A DNA stretch of 64,000 nucleotides from Bacillota bacterium (GCA_023416585.1 JAEZHM010000074.1:1-64000), one strand, 5' to 3'; counted from the stretch's first letter, positions 31,509 to 41,571 are shown. The notes: a model not told the origin generated them from the sequence alone. Program-made: numbers and translations.

Positions 31509-33806
31509 ATGGCTCAAGCCTCAAAGGTGTTGTTTTCCAGTGTAGACCTTAATAGCAGTTATACAGCCTACGTTGAGAGCCTGGGCGGCGGTGCTTATGA
31601 TAAAAGCACATCATCCCCAAGCCTGGATACGGCAAGTAACACCTTTTCCTTTGCTGAATCAGGAATACCTGCTGGCTCAATTATCAACTGGGTACGTTTT
31701 CAAGTCGGATCATTTGGATCCCCCTTGCACGGAACATCTGAACGAATGGCCCGAATAAATGGTACGAATGTGTCAGGAGCAAACCTGCAGTCGGTTACCG
31801 ATTATGATATAACCCCTTATTGTACATGGGATATCAACACCATACAAATAAGGTTCCGATCCAGTACAAGCAACACAACTTATCCTGCCAACCCTCCTTT
31901 GCACGAAACCGCCTCAAGAACAAACAGCAGCACCTTAAACTGGGCGAATGTTACCGTGACGGTTGACTACACTCTGCCTTATAGCGCCTGCACACCGCCA
32001 TCAAATGTAACGGTATCTATAAACAATGTGGCCCCTGGCGCAAGCGTTAATGTGTCATGGTCAGGCGCCGGAGCCGGCAACAACAACCCGATCGCAGGAT
32101 ATCAGATATACCGGTCTGCGAGCCCGGAGGGTGCATACGGCCTGTTGGGTACGGTTTATACTTCAGCAACATCAGGATCATTTGCTGTAACTGCCCCTAT
32201 AAATAACGGAGAAGCATATTACTACAAAGTCCTGACAATAGCCAGTGTTGCAGGTTATGATTCTGGTTTATCAACTGTCTATGCCGCACTGACATGCTCC
32301 TTTTCTGCACCGGCCATAACATCCATATCCATTGACAGTGGGACTGATGTTTACAAAAAGGCAGGGGAAAATGCAACGCTTGCTTGGGCTGCCGCAAATG
32401 GTACCAATAACCCGATCATAAAATACCATGTATACCGTGACGGCGCCTTTTTTGCAGAAACCACATCGGCCAGCATTGCCGTACCGTCCAATGGAACACC
32501 TGGCGGATCATACACCTATACGGTATACGCAATCGGGACATACGTGAATAGCGCTGTATCCCCAGGGAGAACCGTTTATACATATTCCGATCCATCTATT
32601 TCAAGCGTGACCATAGACGGAGGCACAGAGGTTTACAAAAAAGCCGGGGAGAATGTGTTGCTTGCATGGGCTGCGGCAAACGGCTCGTTTAATCAGGTCA
32701 ATGGATACATTGTGCGCAGGGACGGCGTGGAATACGCACAGGTGACCGGGACAAGCCTTTCCGTGTCTGCCAACAATACAAACGGAGGCGCATATGTATT
32801 TTCGATTGTGGCAAAGGGGGCACGTTCAAACAGTGCGTCATCAGTAGGCCGGACCATATATACCTATTCCGATCCTGGCGCGCCGGCCGCAGTGGACGTT
32901 TCCGCTGCCATGGTAAACACCGGTGCAAGTGTGACGCTCACAGTATCAGGAGCTGCGAACGGTTATTTCAATCCGGTAAAGCGGTATGACATTTACCGTG
33001 CTGAAAGCGCCACGGGGCAATATACGAAAATCGGGGAAATCATCACGACAGCCACCAGCGGAAGCATGCAGGTGTCAGCCCACAGCACCATGGGTGCATC
33101 GTATTTCTATAAGGCTATCACCGTGGGGGACAGAAGCAGCAGCGCACTCAGCACAAGCCTGGCACAGCTTAACACGAACACGGCGCCAACGGTACCGGCC
33201 ATACTCTTCCCCGGCACAGGGAAGACCACCTTCAATACCCAGCCGTATATTGGGCTTTCCATCAGTACGGAACCGAACGGGCAGACACAGACACTATATT
33301 ACAGCATAGACAATGGCGCTGCGCAAAACGCGGGGACAGTCACGGCCGGGATCAAAAAGCTGAAGCTGCCGGTCATGGCGGCAGGAAGCCATACGCTTCG
33401 GTTCTGGCTTCAAGACAGCATGGGGGCAATATCGGCGGTGGCAGCAGTCACCATCACCATAGCCGTGAACACTTATACACGCGCCATAGCAGAAGGAACA
33501 CTCCTTTGGAATGAGGGTGCGGGGCTCAGAACATCGGCTGAGTTGTTGGAACTGAAAACCAGGGTGAATCAGATAAGAGGGTATTACGGGCTTTCAGCCA
33601 TTAGCCTGCCATATGAAGGAGCGACGGGAAGCAATACCATCAAGCATTTACACACCTGGAAAGGGAACATGGATGCACTAAAACAAGGGCTTGCCGATAC
33701 ATGCACGGTGAGCGGGGCGACGGTGCCCAATTGGGTGGCAAGGGAGAGAAATGCGCCAAGTGCCGGAGTGGTCAGCCAGGTAAGAACAGCCGTGGGCAGC
33801 TTGTAA
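31509..33806 (+). CDS. Tail fibre with fibronectin type III repeats
   Basis: 765 residues after GTGAGGTGAGATAA. Residues 1-155 form a beta domain also seen in loose form at the start of the cluster 2 fibre at 51412. Then come about four FN3-like domains (repeats such as VNVSWSGAGAGNNNPIAGYQ and VYKKAGENATLAWAAANGT). A further Ig-like stretch and a helical C-terminus (ELLELKTRVNQIRGYYGL) follow. FN3 arrays on phage fibres usually aid surface binding. It is the last gene of cluster 1 and is followed by hairpins. Confidence 0.75.
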   Translation: MAQASKVLFSSVDLNSSYTAYVESLGGGAYDKSTSSPSLDTASNTFSFAESGIPAGSIINWVRFQVGSFGSPLHGTSERMARINGTNVSGANLQSVTDYDITPYCTWDINTIQIRFRSSTSNTTYPANPPLHETASRTNSSTLNWANVTVTVDYTLPYSACTPPSNVTVSINNVAPGASVNVSWSGAGAGNNNPIAGYQIYRSASPEGAYGLLGTVYTSATSGSFAVTAPINNGEAYYYKVLTIASVAGYDSGLSTVYAALTCSFSAPAITSISIDSGTDVYKKAGENATLAWAAANGTNNPIIKYHVYRDGAFFAETTSASIAVPSNGTPGGSYTYTVYAIGTYVNSAVSPGRTVYTYSDPSISSVTIDGGTEVYKKAGENVLLAWAAANGSFNQVNGYIVRRDGVEYAQVTGTSLSVSANNTNGGAYVFSIVAKGARSNSASSVGRTIYTYSDPGAPAAVDVSAAMVNTGASVTLTVSGAANGYFNPVKRYDIYRAESATGQYTKIGEIITTATSGSMQVSAHSTMGASYFYKAITVGDRSSSALSTSLAQLNTNTAPTVPAILFPGTGKTTFNTQPYIGLSISTEPNGQTQTLYYSIDNGAAQNAGTVTAGIKKLKLPVMAAGSHTLRFWLQDSMGAISAVAAVTITIAVNTYTRAIAEGTLLWNEGAGLRTSAELLELKTRVNQIRGYYGLSAISLPYEGATGSNTIKHLHTWKGNMDALKQGLADTCTVSGATVPNWVARERNAPSAGVVSQVRTAVGSL

Positions 33807-33836
33807 GCGGATAAGATTTCGCTCCTGTGGGAGCAA

Positions 33837-33932
33837 CCGGGCGATCCTAACGCCCGGACCATTAGGGCGAAACAAAGGGCCTTCCGGTCGCCCTTTGGAA
33901 TCCTTCGGAAGGGCGGCATTTACCGCCCTTCC
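33837..33932. repeat. Hairpins and dispersed palindromic repeat at the end of cluster 1
   Basis: CCGGGCG (33837-33843) pairs with CGCCCGG (33851-33857). Then ACAAAGGGCCTTCCGGTCGC with TTTGGAATCCTTCGG (33872-33908) is a member of the GGGCTTTCCGGTCGCCC family. A third hairpin joins GGAAGGGCGG (33907-33916) to CCGCCCTTCC (33923-33932). No T tract follows. The rest, 33933-34182, shows no supportable gene. Confidence 0.6.
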
Positions 33933-34182
33933 TTAAACCAGGGGGAAGGTTCGTCTGGCTTACTAAATTTAATCCTAACACCTTCCATGAGTTGGCCCAA
34001 TTGTGCCCTGCTGGCTTTCTGCTCCGGGGTATTTATCCATAAATGAAACCTCCATGCTGTTTCTATCCTATCACAGCTTGGAGGTTTACACAAAATTCGG
34101 GACAGTCTCACTGTAACCGGAGGAACCATCCCAAGCACCAACCACAGGGGGGTTAATTTGTTTTCGCGGCGCCTTCTTTCCT

Positions 34183-35802
34183 TTATCTCACCTCGCGAAG
34201 CATATCCATTGCTTCTTTTATGCCCTGTGTGGCAGCTTTCTCAAACCAATACATTGCGGTATCAAAGTTTTTGTCTACTCCTTCACCATAATAGTAGCAC
34301 AGGCCGAGCCCGTACTGCGCTTTGGCCAGGCCTTGCTTGGCAGCGAGCATGTACCACTTGAACGCATCCTCATAACTTTGTTCTACGCCAGACCCTTGTG
34401 CATAGCAAGAGGCGACGTTGGTTTGTGCATCGCTGTTACCTTGCTCTGCGGCAAGCATGTACCATTTAAATGCTTCCTTATCATCAACCTTCACGCCCAG
34501 CCCTTCCGCATAAAAAGCACCCAAATTGTTCTGCGCAGTAGCGCTGCCTTGTTTTGCAGACAATGTGAGCCATTTGATTGCTTCTGCATAATTATGAGCA
34601 ACACCTTTTCCGCCATAGTAGCATTTGCTGACATTCTCTTGCGCTGACATATCGCCTTGCTCTGCGGCAAGCATGAACCATTTGAACGCTTCCTCGTCAT
34701 CGACCTCCACACCATACCCATACGCATAACAAATTCCAAGTTTATTCTGTGCACTGGTGCTGCCTTGTTCTGCCGATGCCGTAAACCATTTGACCGCTTC
34801 TGTATAATCCTGTGCTACACCTGTGCCATCATAGTAGCAATAACCGACATCGTTTTGCGCGTACATGTAACCTTGTTTTGCAGAAAGCATGTACCATTTA
34901 TAAGCTTGCGTATCATCGGCATTCACACCGTGTCCATACTGATAGCAAACGCCAAGATAATACTGTGCGAAAAAACTTCCCTGCTCTGCCGACGCCGCGA
35001 ACCACTTGACCGCTTCTGTATAGTTTTGCGCTACACCTTTTCCAACATAGTAGAAATAGCCGACATTGTCTTGCGCGTGCATGTAATCATGTAATGCAGA
35101 AAGCATGTACCATTTGAAGGCTTGCATATCATCGGCTTCCACACCGAATCCATACTGATAACAATCTCCAAGAGTGTACTGCGCGAATGTGCTGCCCAGC
35201 CTTGTCGACGACAAGAACCATATGATGGCTTCTCTATAATTTTGTGCTACGCCTATTCCAGCATAGTAGCAGTAGCCAACATTGTCTTGCGCGTATATGT
35301 AGCCTTGCTCTGCAGAAAGCATGTACCATTTGAACGCTTCCGTATCATCGGCTTTAACACCCCATCCGTACTTATAACAATCTCCAAGATTGTTCTGTGC
35401 GTGTGCGCAGCCTTGCTCAGCCGCCAGAGTATACCATTTGACCGCTTCTGTATAATTTTGCGTTGCACCTTTTCCAACATTGTAGAAATAACCTACATAA
35501 TCTTGCGCTAACATATGGCCTTGTTCTGCAGCACGCTTGTACCAATTGAAAGCAACCTCCATATTGGCATCTACGCCGTAACCATTCTCATAACAATTTC
35601 CTATCAGAAACTGCATCTGGGCATAGGCTCCTTTAGCTGCTTTCACAAAAGGATGGATGGCTGCTTCATGCACTTTCGCTTGCAGGGCTGCGCCAGTGCG
35701 CTGATCCAACGCTTGTCTGCCTGTTTCTGCCAGGGCAGATATATTTCCGAAGAGCATATATAGGAGCAAGACCGCTAATATGTTTATCCTGATGCGCTGC
35801 AT
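34183..35802 (-). CDS. Secreted Sel1-repeat (TPR-like) protein
   Basis: 539 residues, start after GGGGGATCAAAG. Residues 1-26 are a signal peptide (INILAVLLLYMLFGNISALA). About 13 Sel1 repeats of 36 residues fill the rest, each with a pattern such as AQNNLGDCYKYGWGVKADDT and EAFKWYMLSAEQG. Sel1 arrays are superhelical protein-binding scaffolds. Neighbouring repeats are very alike, so the array has been expanded or homogenised. Role unknown; it would act outside the membrane. Confidence 0.85.
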   Translation of the reverse strand: MQRIRINILAVLLLYMLFGNISALAETGRQALDQRTGAALQAKVHEAAIHPFVKAAKGAYAQMQFLIGNCYENGYGVDANMEVAFNWYKRAAEQGHMLAQDYVGYFYNVGKGATQNYTEAVKWYTLAAEQGCAHAQNNLGDCYKYGWGVKADDTEAFKWYMLSAEQGYIYAQDNVGYCYYAGIGVAQNYREAIIWFLSSTRLGSTFAQYTLGDCYQYGFGVEADDMQAFKWYMLSALHDYMHAQDNVGYFYYVGKGVAQNYTEAVKWFAASAEQGSFFAQYYLGVCYQYGHGVNADDTQAYKWYMLSAKQGYMYAQNDVGYCYYDGTGVAQDYTEAVKWFTASAEQGSTSAQNKLGICYAYGYGVEVDDEEAFKWFMLAAEQGDMSAQENVSKCYYGGKGVAHNYAEAIKWLTLSAKQGSATAQNNLGAFYAEGLGVKVDDKEAFKWYMLAAEQGNSDAQTNVASCYAQGSGVEQSYEDAFKWYMLAAKQGLAKAQYGLGLCYYYGEGVDKNFDTAMYWFEKAATQGIKEAMDMLREVR

Positions 35803-35918
35803 CTTTGATCCCCCTTTTTCTCTGATGAAGAGCTATGGATCTCAGGACTACCATTTACAATCGTTTCGTGTTTTTGGTGATGCAAGCGCTTGGGAAGAGG
35901 CTTATCATTCAGCGCCGC

Positions 35919-37181
35919 CTACTCCCCGCCATTGCGTACCCACTCGAAAGCAAGCTTCAGCACATTCAACAATGGCTCTATCGTCAGGACATCAGGACGA
36001 TCCCATTTCTGGTGATAAAAAGCTACAATCTGCTGCGGCACTTTGAAAGGAAGCAGCGTTGCGGCCTTGAGACCGGCTTGGCTGAAGGAACCGGCATCAC
36101 TCCCGCCGGCGCCGATGGGGTTCGGCTTCGCTTTGTAGGGGACACCAGCGCGCTCTGCCGATTCGATCAAACTTTTCACCATCTCGGGCGAATTCTTCAC
36201 GCCGTTTACATCCGAGGTAAGGATTGTGATCTTGGGATGGGCCACCACCTCGAAATTGAGCAGCCGTGCATCCATACGCTTAAGCTCATCCAGGTGACGC
36301 TCTACATAGCGCCTTGATCCCCGAAGGCCCGCTTCCTCAGAGCCAAAGGTGATGAACCGGATTTCCGTTTCCTCTGGGATATAGGAGGGGTTTTTTATGA
36401 GGAACCTGCACATTGCCACCGTTAAGGCGCACGCCGAGAGATTGTCTGCCGCGCCTGGCACGATACCAGCACCCTTCCCGCCCTTGGTAAAAAACATCGC
36501 AAAGAGAATGGAAGGTACAACCGGATAGATCAGCATGGCCCATCTTAATGTTCCGCTCCGCATAATGCCATCATTGTCTGTAATAGCACCCGTCAGTTGA
36601 AGGGTGCTCAAAACAAGCATGGTCATCATCGCAATAAATATCGTCGGTATGGTGATATAGAATCCGTATCCCAGGAGACGGATCCAAGTATTCTCCCAGG
36701 CGCTGTCATGATGTCCGCTCAGGATGAGCAGGTGTTTTACGTTTTGGGTACCGGGTTTGCGCAGTGTGCCGATAACGTTCACTGACTGCTTCTTCTTGAA
36801 AAAAGGGTCGAAGAGCTCAGAATATCTGATATATCCAAAGATAATTAAGGATACGGAGGCTATGGAGCATAAAAACGAGCCCGCGGTGGGTATCCATGAT
36901 GGCAGTCCCGGGAGATGACCGGCGGCAATATTCATGAGTGCGGCAATAAGCATGAAGATGGCACCGGCAGGCAATGAACCCAGGAAGGCCCTTGGCGCAA
37001 GGGTAAACTCCTCCACCGCAACATTTTGGGCACCCAGGTGCGATTCCAGTTCCTTTTGAATCATGGCAGCCCGTTCCCTTTCCTTGGGACTGCCTGGTAA
37101 ACCCGGACCTGCCTTCGAACATATGTCTTTTACTATTTCAAGGGCATAGACGGCATCTTGATCAGATATCAGCTCCGGCAT
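35919..37181 (-). CDS. Membrane-embedded M28 family metallopeptidase
   Basis: 420 residues from the ATG at 37181 after AGGTGA; a GTG 42 bases upstream has no better site. M28 zinc ligands are visible: GHHDSAW (156-162), GAADNLSA (243-250), FGSEEAGL (279-286) with the catalytic and bridging acids, and GGSDAGSF near residue 355. Four hydrophobic stretches (about 65-86, 100-118, 170-195, 215-232) interrupt the fold, so it is a membrane aminopeptidase-like protein. It follows the acyltransferase gene by 60 bases and is probably in the same operon. Confidence 0.8.
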   Translation of the reverse strand: MPELISDQDAVYALEIVKDICSKAGPGLPGSPKERERAAMIQKELESHLGAQNVAVEEFTLAPRAFLGSLPAGAIFMLIAALMNIAAGHLPGLPSWIPTAGSFLCSIASVSLIIFGYIRYSELFDPFFKKKQSVNVIGTLRKPGTQNVKHLLILSGHHDSAWENTWIRLLGYGFYITIPTIFIAMMTMLVLSTLQLTGAITDNDGIMRSGTLRWAMLIYPVVPSILFAMFFTKGGKGAGIVPGAADNLSACALTVAMCRFLIKNPSYIPEETEIRFITFGSEEAGLRGSRRYVERHLDELKRMDARLLNFEVVAHPKITILTSDVNGVKNSPEMVKSLIESAERAGVPYKAKPNPIGAGGSDAGSFSQAGLKAATLLPFKVPQQIVAFYHQKWDRPDVLTIEPLLNVLKLAFEWVRNGGE

Positions 37182-37241
37182 AGAACAATTCACCTGCCCG
37201 TGGTGGAATTTTATTCCGATCACGCGTTAACAACAACCGTT

Positions 37242-38033
37242 TTAATCCTCGCGATATTCTTCGATTCTGTGTTTCAGCCGGTTGACAAATCTGGCTGCCG
37301 GAGCTCCGTCCACCAGATCATGATTATAGGCTATGGTCATGCTCAAATACTCTCTAATCTGTATCTGTGAGTTTACAACGCCAGGTTTTTTGACGATATT
37401 CCCGATGGCAAATGCCAGCGGCCTGTTTTGCCCTTCAAAGTAGGGGATAATGGATCCTGGGGCGTTGGTAAACCCGCTTAAGGATGCCACATACGTAGTA
37501 CCGAACATTTTCTTTGTTCTGTATGGATTTTTTGAAAACAGCCTGATCATGCATTTTATCAGCCACTTGGGCAGTACTTTCGTCATATGAAGCCATTTTA
37601 CCGCCCATTTATCCTCTTCGTCAGAACTCCCGGATTCTTTCCATGTTTTCTTGACATTCTCGATCTCCAGCGTTATATCTTCCATGGTCTTTTTGGCCAC
37701 ATCCCGTACGATATAGATACGGGGAACCAACACTCCGTTTAGCTCCCATTCAATGGCTGTATAGATATCAACTTCATCAAAACAATAAATCTTTTTTCCT
37801 TTTCGAATATGATTCAGCTCTTTATTCTCATCTATTGTTTTTGCAATAGCGCTTAAAAGAAAACCGAAGAAAGAGACATTACTGCCTTCCAGCCTTTGTG
37901 CCCGCAATTTTCGCTGGATTCCAGTCACATCCAGTTCTATCTGGGCATACATGTTATGTCCAGCCCCTAATGCCTCATATGCATACATGGATAAAAGCCT
38001 GAACGGTGTTAGCTCTTTTATCTCGCATTTCAT
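37242..38033 (-). CDS. CAT-fold acyltransferase (2-oxoacid dehydrogenase E2 catalytic-like)
   Basis: 263 residues with the chloramphenicol-acetyltransferase fold: a full-length E2-type catalytic domain without lipoyl or E1-binding domains. The catalytic HxxxDG motif is kept as HDLVDG (238-243), followed by APAARFVNRL. A short hydrophobic, basic stretch lies near 155-170 (KWLIKCMIRLFSK). It could transfer an acyl group from CoA or a carrier to a small molecule; no dehydrogenase genes are near. AAAGGTAG precedes the start. Confidence 0.7.
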   Translation of the reverse strand: MKCEIKELTPFRLLSMYAYEALGAGHNMYAQIELDVTGIQRKLRAQRLEGSNVSFFGFLLSAIAKTIDENKELNHIRKGKKIYCFDEVDIYTAIEWELNGVLVPRIYIVRDVAKKTMEDITLEIENVKKTWKESGSSDEEDKWAVKWLHMTKVLPKWLIKCMIRLFSKNPYRTKKMFGTTYVASLSGFTNAPGSIIPYFEGQNRPLAFAIGNIVKKPGVVNSQIQIREYLSMTIAYNHDLVDGAPAARFVNRLKHRIEEYRED

Positions 38034-38154
38034 GTTTCTACCTTTTTCTTTCGTGTCATAATGTGAAACGATGCGTTATCTCCATTTTTTTTACGTACTG
38101 CTTGTGTATAATATACTACCCCTAACTAAACATGGCAAGTGGCATCTTTGACTG

Positions 38155-39267
38155 TTATTCGGCTTTAACAAACGGCATAAAAACCCCGGACCTGAAAAAA
38201 TCGTAGAGGGCAAAATACCTGGGGTGATCGCGCCAGCCGCCCAATGTGGAATACGATGTAAAATCCACTTTGCAATTTGGCAGTGCTTTGCGCATGGCTG
38301 AGTTTTGTTCATCCGTCAGTTTGTTGTGATACATCCAGAGTCTTTCCAGGTTTATATTGGTGGCAAGCATGGAGACATCTGTAATCTTATTGAAGCAGAT
38401 ATTCAGATCCAGCAGCTTTTCATGGTTCGCTATGGGTGAAATATCTGTGATTCTGTTTTTAAACAGTTCCACATATTCCAGATCCTTTAATTCCGCCAAA
38501 ACAGAAACATCGGTAACATAGTTGCAGGCAAGAATGAGAACTTTGAGCTTTGGAAAATTTCGAAGAAAGGAAATATCCTGTATGCAATTGTGCCCAAGAT
38601 CCAGCGCCACCAAATCGCGGCAGTATTTGAGCTGCTCAAACGCCTCACTGGAATGGGTTGGGCACTTGTTGTTGTGCAGCGTGGAAAAGGCGGTAACATC
38701 CGTACGGACGGTATGTTCAAAAATGTGAAGCGTCCAGCCAAAGCGAATGTTAGGATAACGGCTGTACAGTTCATCCAGCTGAGCGCGTTTGAGCCAGCTG
38801 TTGTACATATCGACTTTCGTGAGGCTGGGAAAGCAATCAAGGAAATCCTTGAACTCCTCCACGTTGGTGATGCGCTTTGGGCCCAAGTTGATAAAGGTAT
38901 CGCCGCTGTTCACGGTCAGATGATATATGGATAGGCTCCAGACAAAATCAATTTTCGGAAAGCTCAAATGCAGGTCTTTCATTTGTGCAAGGGTAAGGCC
39001 GCAGCCGTTAAGCTTCACCTTTTTTATATCCGGAATCAGCTTCAGCGTTTCCTTCAGTTGGGCAGTATCGCTGATCGTGATCCCGCTTGCATCCATTACA
39101 CCATCTAAAATGCTTACGCTGCTGCCGTATAAATGTACGGTTGTTCCGGTTTCAGGAACAGCAGCCGGTTCTGCCAGGCAGGAAAAAGAGATGTGCATCA
39201 ACATGACGAACATGAATAGGGAAAAGCAATACCTGGCTGTATGACGGATATTGAATGCTGCCGGCAC
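38155..39267 (-). CDS. Secreted leucine-rich repeat protein
   Basis: 370 residues from a GTG at 39267 after GGAGGG. A signal peptide covers about residues 1-32 (YCFSLFMFVMLMHISFSCLA). Residues 60-190 hold three loose repeats of an LRR-like unit. Residues 215-330 hold five typical 22-residue SDS22-like LRRs (LEYVELFKNRITDISPIANH). Internalin-type LRR proteins bind other proteins at the surface. No LPXTG anchor is seen. Confidence 0.8.
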   Translation of the reverse strand: MPAAFNIRHTARYCFSLFMFVMLMHISFSCLAEPAAVPETGTTVHLYGSSVSILDGVMDASGITISDTAQLKETLKLIPDIKKVKLNGCGLTLAQMKDLHLSFPKIDFVWSLSIYHLTVNSGDTFINLGPKRITNVEEFKDFLDCFPSLTKVDMYNSWLKRAQLDELYSRYPNIRFGWTLHIFEHTVRTDVTAFSTLHNNKCPTHSSEAFEQLKYCRDLVALDLGHNCIQDISFLRNFPKLKVLILACNYVTDVSVLAELKDLEYVELFKNRITDISPIANHEKLLDLNICFNKITDVSMLATNINLERLWMYHNKLTDEQNSAMRKALPNCKVDFTSYSTLGGWRDHPRYFALYDFFRSGVFMPFVKAE

Positions 39268-39480
39268 TTTATTATTCCCTCCGTATCATTTCATTTGCCA
39301 ACCATAGATTCGTTTTGCCATCCTATGTGCTTTGAATGGTAAAAATGTGAAGCGGCAGGAAGAAAACTGGAATTTATATATTGGTAATAAGTTACCGTGA
39401 AATGAGGCCGGAATAATTCCTCGATGCCATATCATTACCAGAATTTTTACGCATATCCTTTTTATCCGGAGGGGATTTTT

Positions 39481-40374
39481 ATGCGAATCAAACGTCGGTT
39501 TTTTATGATCCCAATTCTCGTGGCTTTACTATTCTGCCTGACAGCCATTCCCTTTGGATATGCCGATATCGTATCTCTGCCCATAGATTTGTCCGGCGGC
39601 ATGCCTGCCCAGGCGGATGGATTTAGGAGCGATACGGAATACAAGGATGATTCCATCCACGTAAGGCTGGAAGAAGGATATGCCTTTGATACGCCGTATT
39701 GGGCTGCGTATGTGACATTGTCAAATGCATTCCAACTGCGCACCGCTGCAGCAGGCAGCTTTCAATCCGGCAGGTGTATGCCCAGCACAGCATTGGCAAA
39801 ACGCGTCAATGCTATTTTGGCCATCAATGGCGACTACTTCAGCTACATTTCTGACGGATATCTGATCAGGCAGGGTGAAATGTACCGAAACCTCCCCCCT
39901 GCACCGCGGGACACGCTCTTAATTGATGAAAACGGGGACTTCCATATTGTTGTTTCAGCTACTGCTGAGAAGCTGGAAGCTTATAAAGATATACGCATTA
40001 TCAACAGCTTCAATTTCGGGCCTGCCTTGGTAGTAGATGGCATAGCCATCGAGAAGTTTACAGACAGAAACGACGCGGCATTTGAAGCCCGACAGAGGGT
40101 GATGATCGCTCAAACGGGACCGCTTGAATATTTGTGCGTTGTTACGGAAGGTCCGCTGGAGCGGAATTCAAAGGGGCTGACACTGCCGGAATTTGCACAG
40201 CTGACCGCAAGCTTTAACGTTAAGAATGCCTACAACCTGGATGGCGGGTACTCGTCAGCAATGATTTTCCGCAACATTAAAATCAACGCCCCCGGCAACT
40301 CTAATCACCGTGATATCAATGACATCATCTATTTTGCCAGCGCATGCACATCCCCGGAGGAAAGCAAAAAATGA
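39481..40374 (+). CDS. Phosphodiester glycosidase (NAGPA-domain) family protein
   Basis: 297 residues from the ATG at 39481, set by CCGGAGGGG. Residues 1-28 are a signal peptide. The rest is the NAGPA domain (AINGDYFSYISDGYLIRQGE, GPALVVDG, NAYNLDGGYSSAMIF). The NLDGG motif is the family hallmark. Members remove GlcNAc-1-phosphate or act on exopolysaccharide. It overlaps the next gene by four bases (ATGA), so the two are coupled. Confidence 0.8.
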   Translation: MRIKRRFFMIPILVALLFCLTAIPFGYADIVSLPIDLSGGMPAQADGFRSDTEYKDDSIHVRLEEGYAFDTPYWAAYVTLSNAFQLRTAAAGSFQSGRCMPSTALAKRVNAILAINGDYFSYISDGYLIRQGEMYRNLPPAPRDTLLIDENGDFHIVVSATAEKLEAYKDIRIINSFNFGPALVVDGIAIEKFTDRNDAAFEARQRVMIAQTGPLEYLCVVTEGPLERNSKGLTLPEFAQLTASFNVKNAYNLDGGYSSAMIFRNIKINAPGNSNHRDINDIIYFASACTSPEESKK

Positions 40375-41321
40375 CTTCTCTTGCGCAAAATGGGCTTCTC
40401 CCTTACCTTGCCTGTCTGGCAGCCGGACTGTTTATGAGCACGCTTGCTGGGTTTGCTTCTGCCCGGCACCTGAAGCTAAAGCGGAAAACCATGCCAGTTT
40501 ATTTGACCCTCGCACTCCCAATGGCTATATTTTGCGCAAGGGTATTTTACTTTCTTGTACAATTATCTTACGTATATTCCACATATGGGTTTGGTTTTTT
40601 GTGGAGCCCGCTTTTAAAAGGCTATGCATTCACAGGTGCGCTGCTGGGAGGATGGTTATCTGGTTTATTATGCGCCAGGCTGACAAAGCAGAGTGCGGCA
40701 TCGGTATTGGATGCGGTGACGCCTGCCGGTATGCTCATGATTGCCGCGGCCCGCTTCGGAGAATACTTTATGCATTTTGGAGACGGTTCCTATATTGAAA
40801 ACCAAGCTTTGCACTTTTTTCCGCTTGCCGTAAAAAATGAATATGGCGAATGGTATCTTGCTGTTTTCGTTCTGGAAGCATTTTTTGCATTGTTCATATG
40901 CTTGTATACCCTGGTTCATGGATTTCCGAAATCCGGCGACAGGGTACGGGCGGCATTGCTGCTTATCTGTCTGTCTCAGGTAATGCTGGAAAGCCTCCGC
41001 GCCGAATCGATTCGATGGGGATTTGTACGCGTACAACAGTTATCTTGTGTGCTGATTGCCTTTATAGTCCTGATCGAAAGTATATTCCGGCGGTACAAGG
41101 GTGGCATGCGCCTTGTTTATACCTTTGCGCACATTGGAATATTCGTGATTTGCACGGGCGTCTGCATTGGTGTGGAATTTGTGCTGGATAAAACCGACAT
41201 ACCGGCCGCCGCAAGTTATACGGCTATGGCGCTTTCGCTGATCATCATGGCAGCAGCCGCGCTGCGTATGATTATTGATGAACCTAAGAAGGAAGGCAGA
41301 CCGTCAAGCGCGCAAACATAA
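40371..41321 (+). CDS. Prolipoprotein diacylglyceryl transferase-like membrane protein
   Basis: 316 residues from the ATG at 40371 after GGAGGAAAGC. About eight to nine membrane segments. The layout follows Lgt: CARVFYFL, then TGALLGGWLSGLLCARL, then the segment DAVTPAGMLMIAAARFGEYF where Lgt has its conserved Arg-Ile-Gly-Asn-Phe motif. Here that motif reads ARFGEYF, so it is divergent, and the His of the classic HG motif is not obvious. It may be an Lgt paralogue with another substrate, coupled to the glycosidase gene. Confidence 0.65.
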   Translation: MTSLAQNGLLPYLACLAAGLFMSTLAGFASARHLKLKRKTMPVYLTLALPMAIFCARVFYFLVQLSYVYSTYGFGFLWSPLLKGYAFTGALLGGWLSGLLCARLTKQSAASVLDAVTPAGMLMIAAARFGEYFMHFGDGSYIENQALHFFPLAVKNEYGEWYLAVFVLEAFFALFICLYTLVHGFPKSGDRVRAALLLICLSQVMLESLRAESIRWGFVRVQQLSCVLIAFIVLIESIFRRYKGGMRLVYTFAHIGIFVICTGVCIGVEFVLDKTDIPAAASYTAMALSLIIMAAAALRMIIDEPKKEGRPSSAQT

Positions 41322-41365
41322 GCAAATGTTTGCTACAGTTATAAAGAAAAATTAAAAGTTTGTAG

Positions 41366-41490
41366 TGACTTTCCTTGTATTTCCGGTTTTGCATGTGGTA
41401 GGATAATAGCGTAAAAGGCTGTCCGAAAGGCGGCCTTCTTCTTTTACTCACAATTTTGCGGGGGCTGCTTGGAGTTTATACATCCTGGCA
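41366..41490. repeat. Cluster-edge repeat, copy 2, with internal terminator
   Basis: Matches 8861-8985 (see there). Bases 41415-41445 form a terminator: AAGGCTGTC pairs with GGCGGCCTT (two wobbles), then a T-rich run. It closes the Lgt-like operon and lies ahead of cluster 2. The rest of 41491-41676 holds the next palindromic repeat and no gene. Confidence 0.6.
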
Positions 41491-41571
41491 GCGGGAGCGC
41501 TCCATGTATGGTGCGGCGGGGCCGGGGCGCGTCAAAAGTAGCCAAGAAGGAATTTTGTGCCTGCGGGCACA

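Noticed and set aside
33920..34141. 73-residue minus-strand open frame between cluster 1 and the Sel1 gene
   Set aside because: No recognised family, weak start, and it overlaps hairpins at the cluster end. A decayed mobile-element fragment is possible but not supportable.
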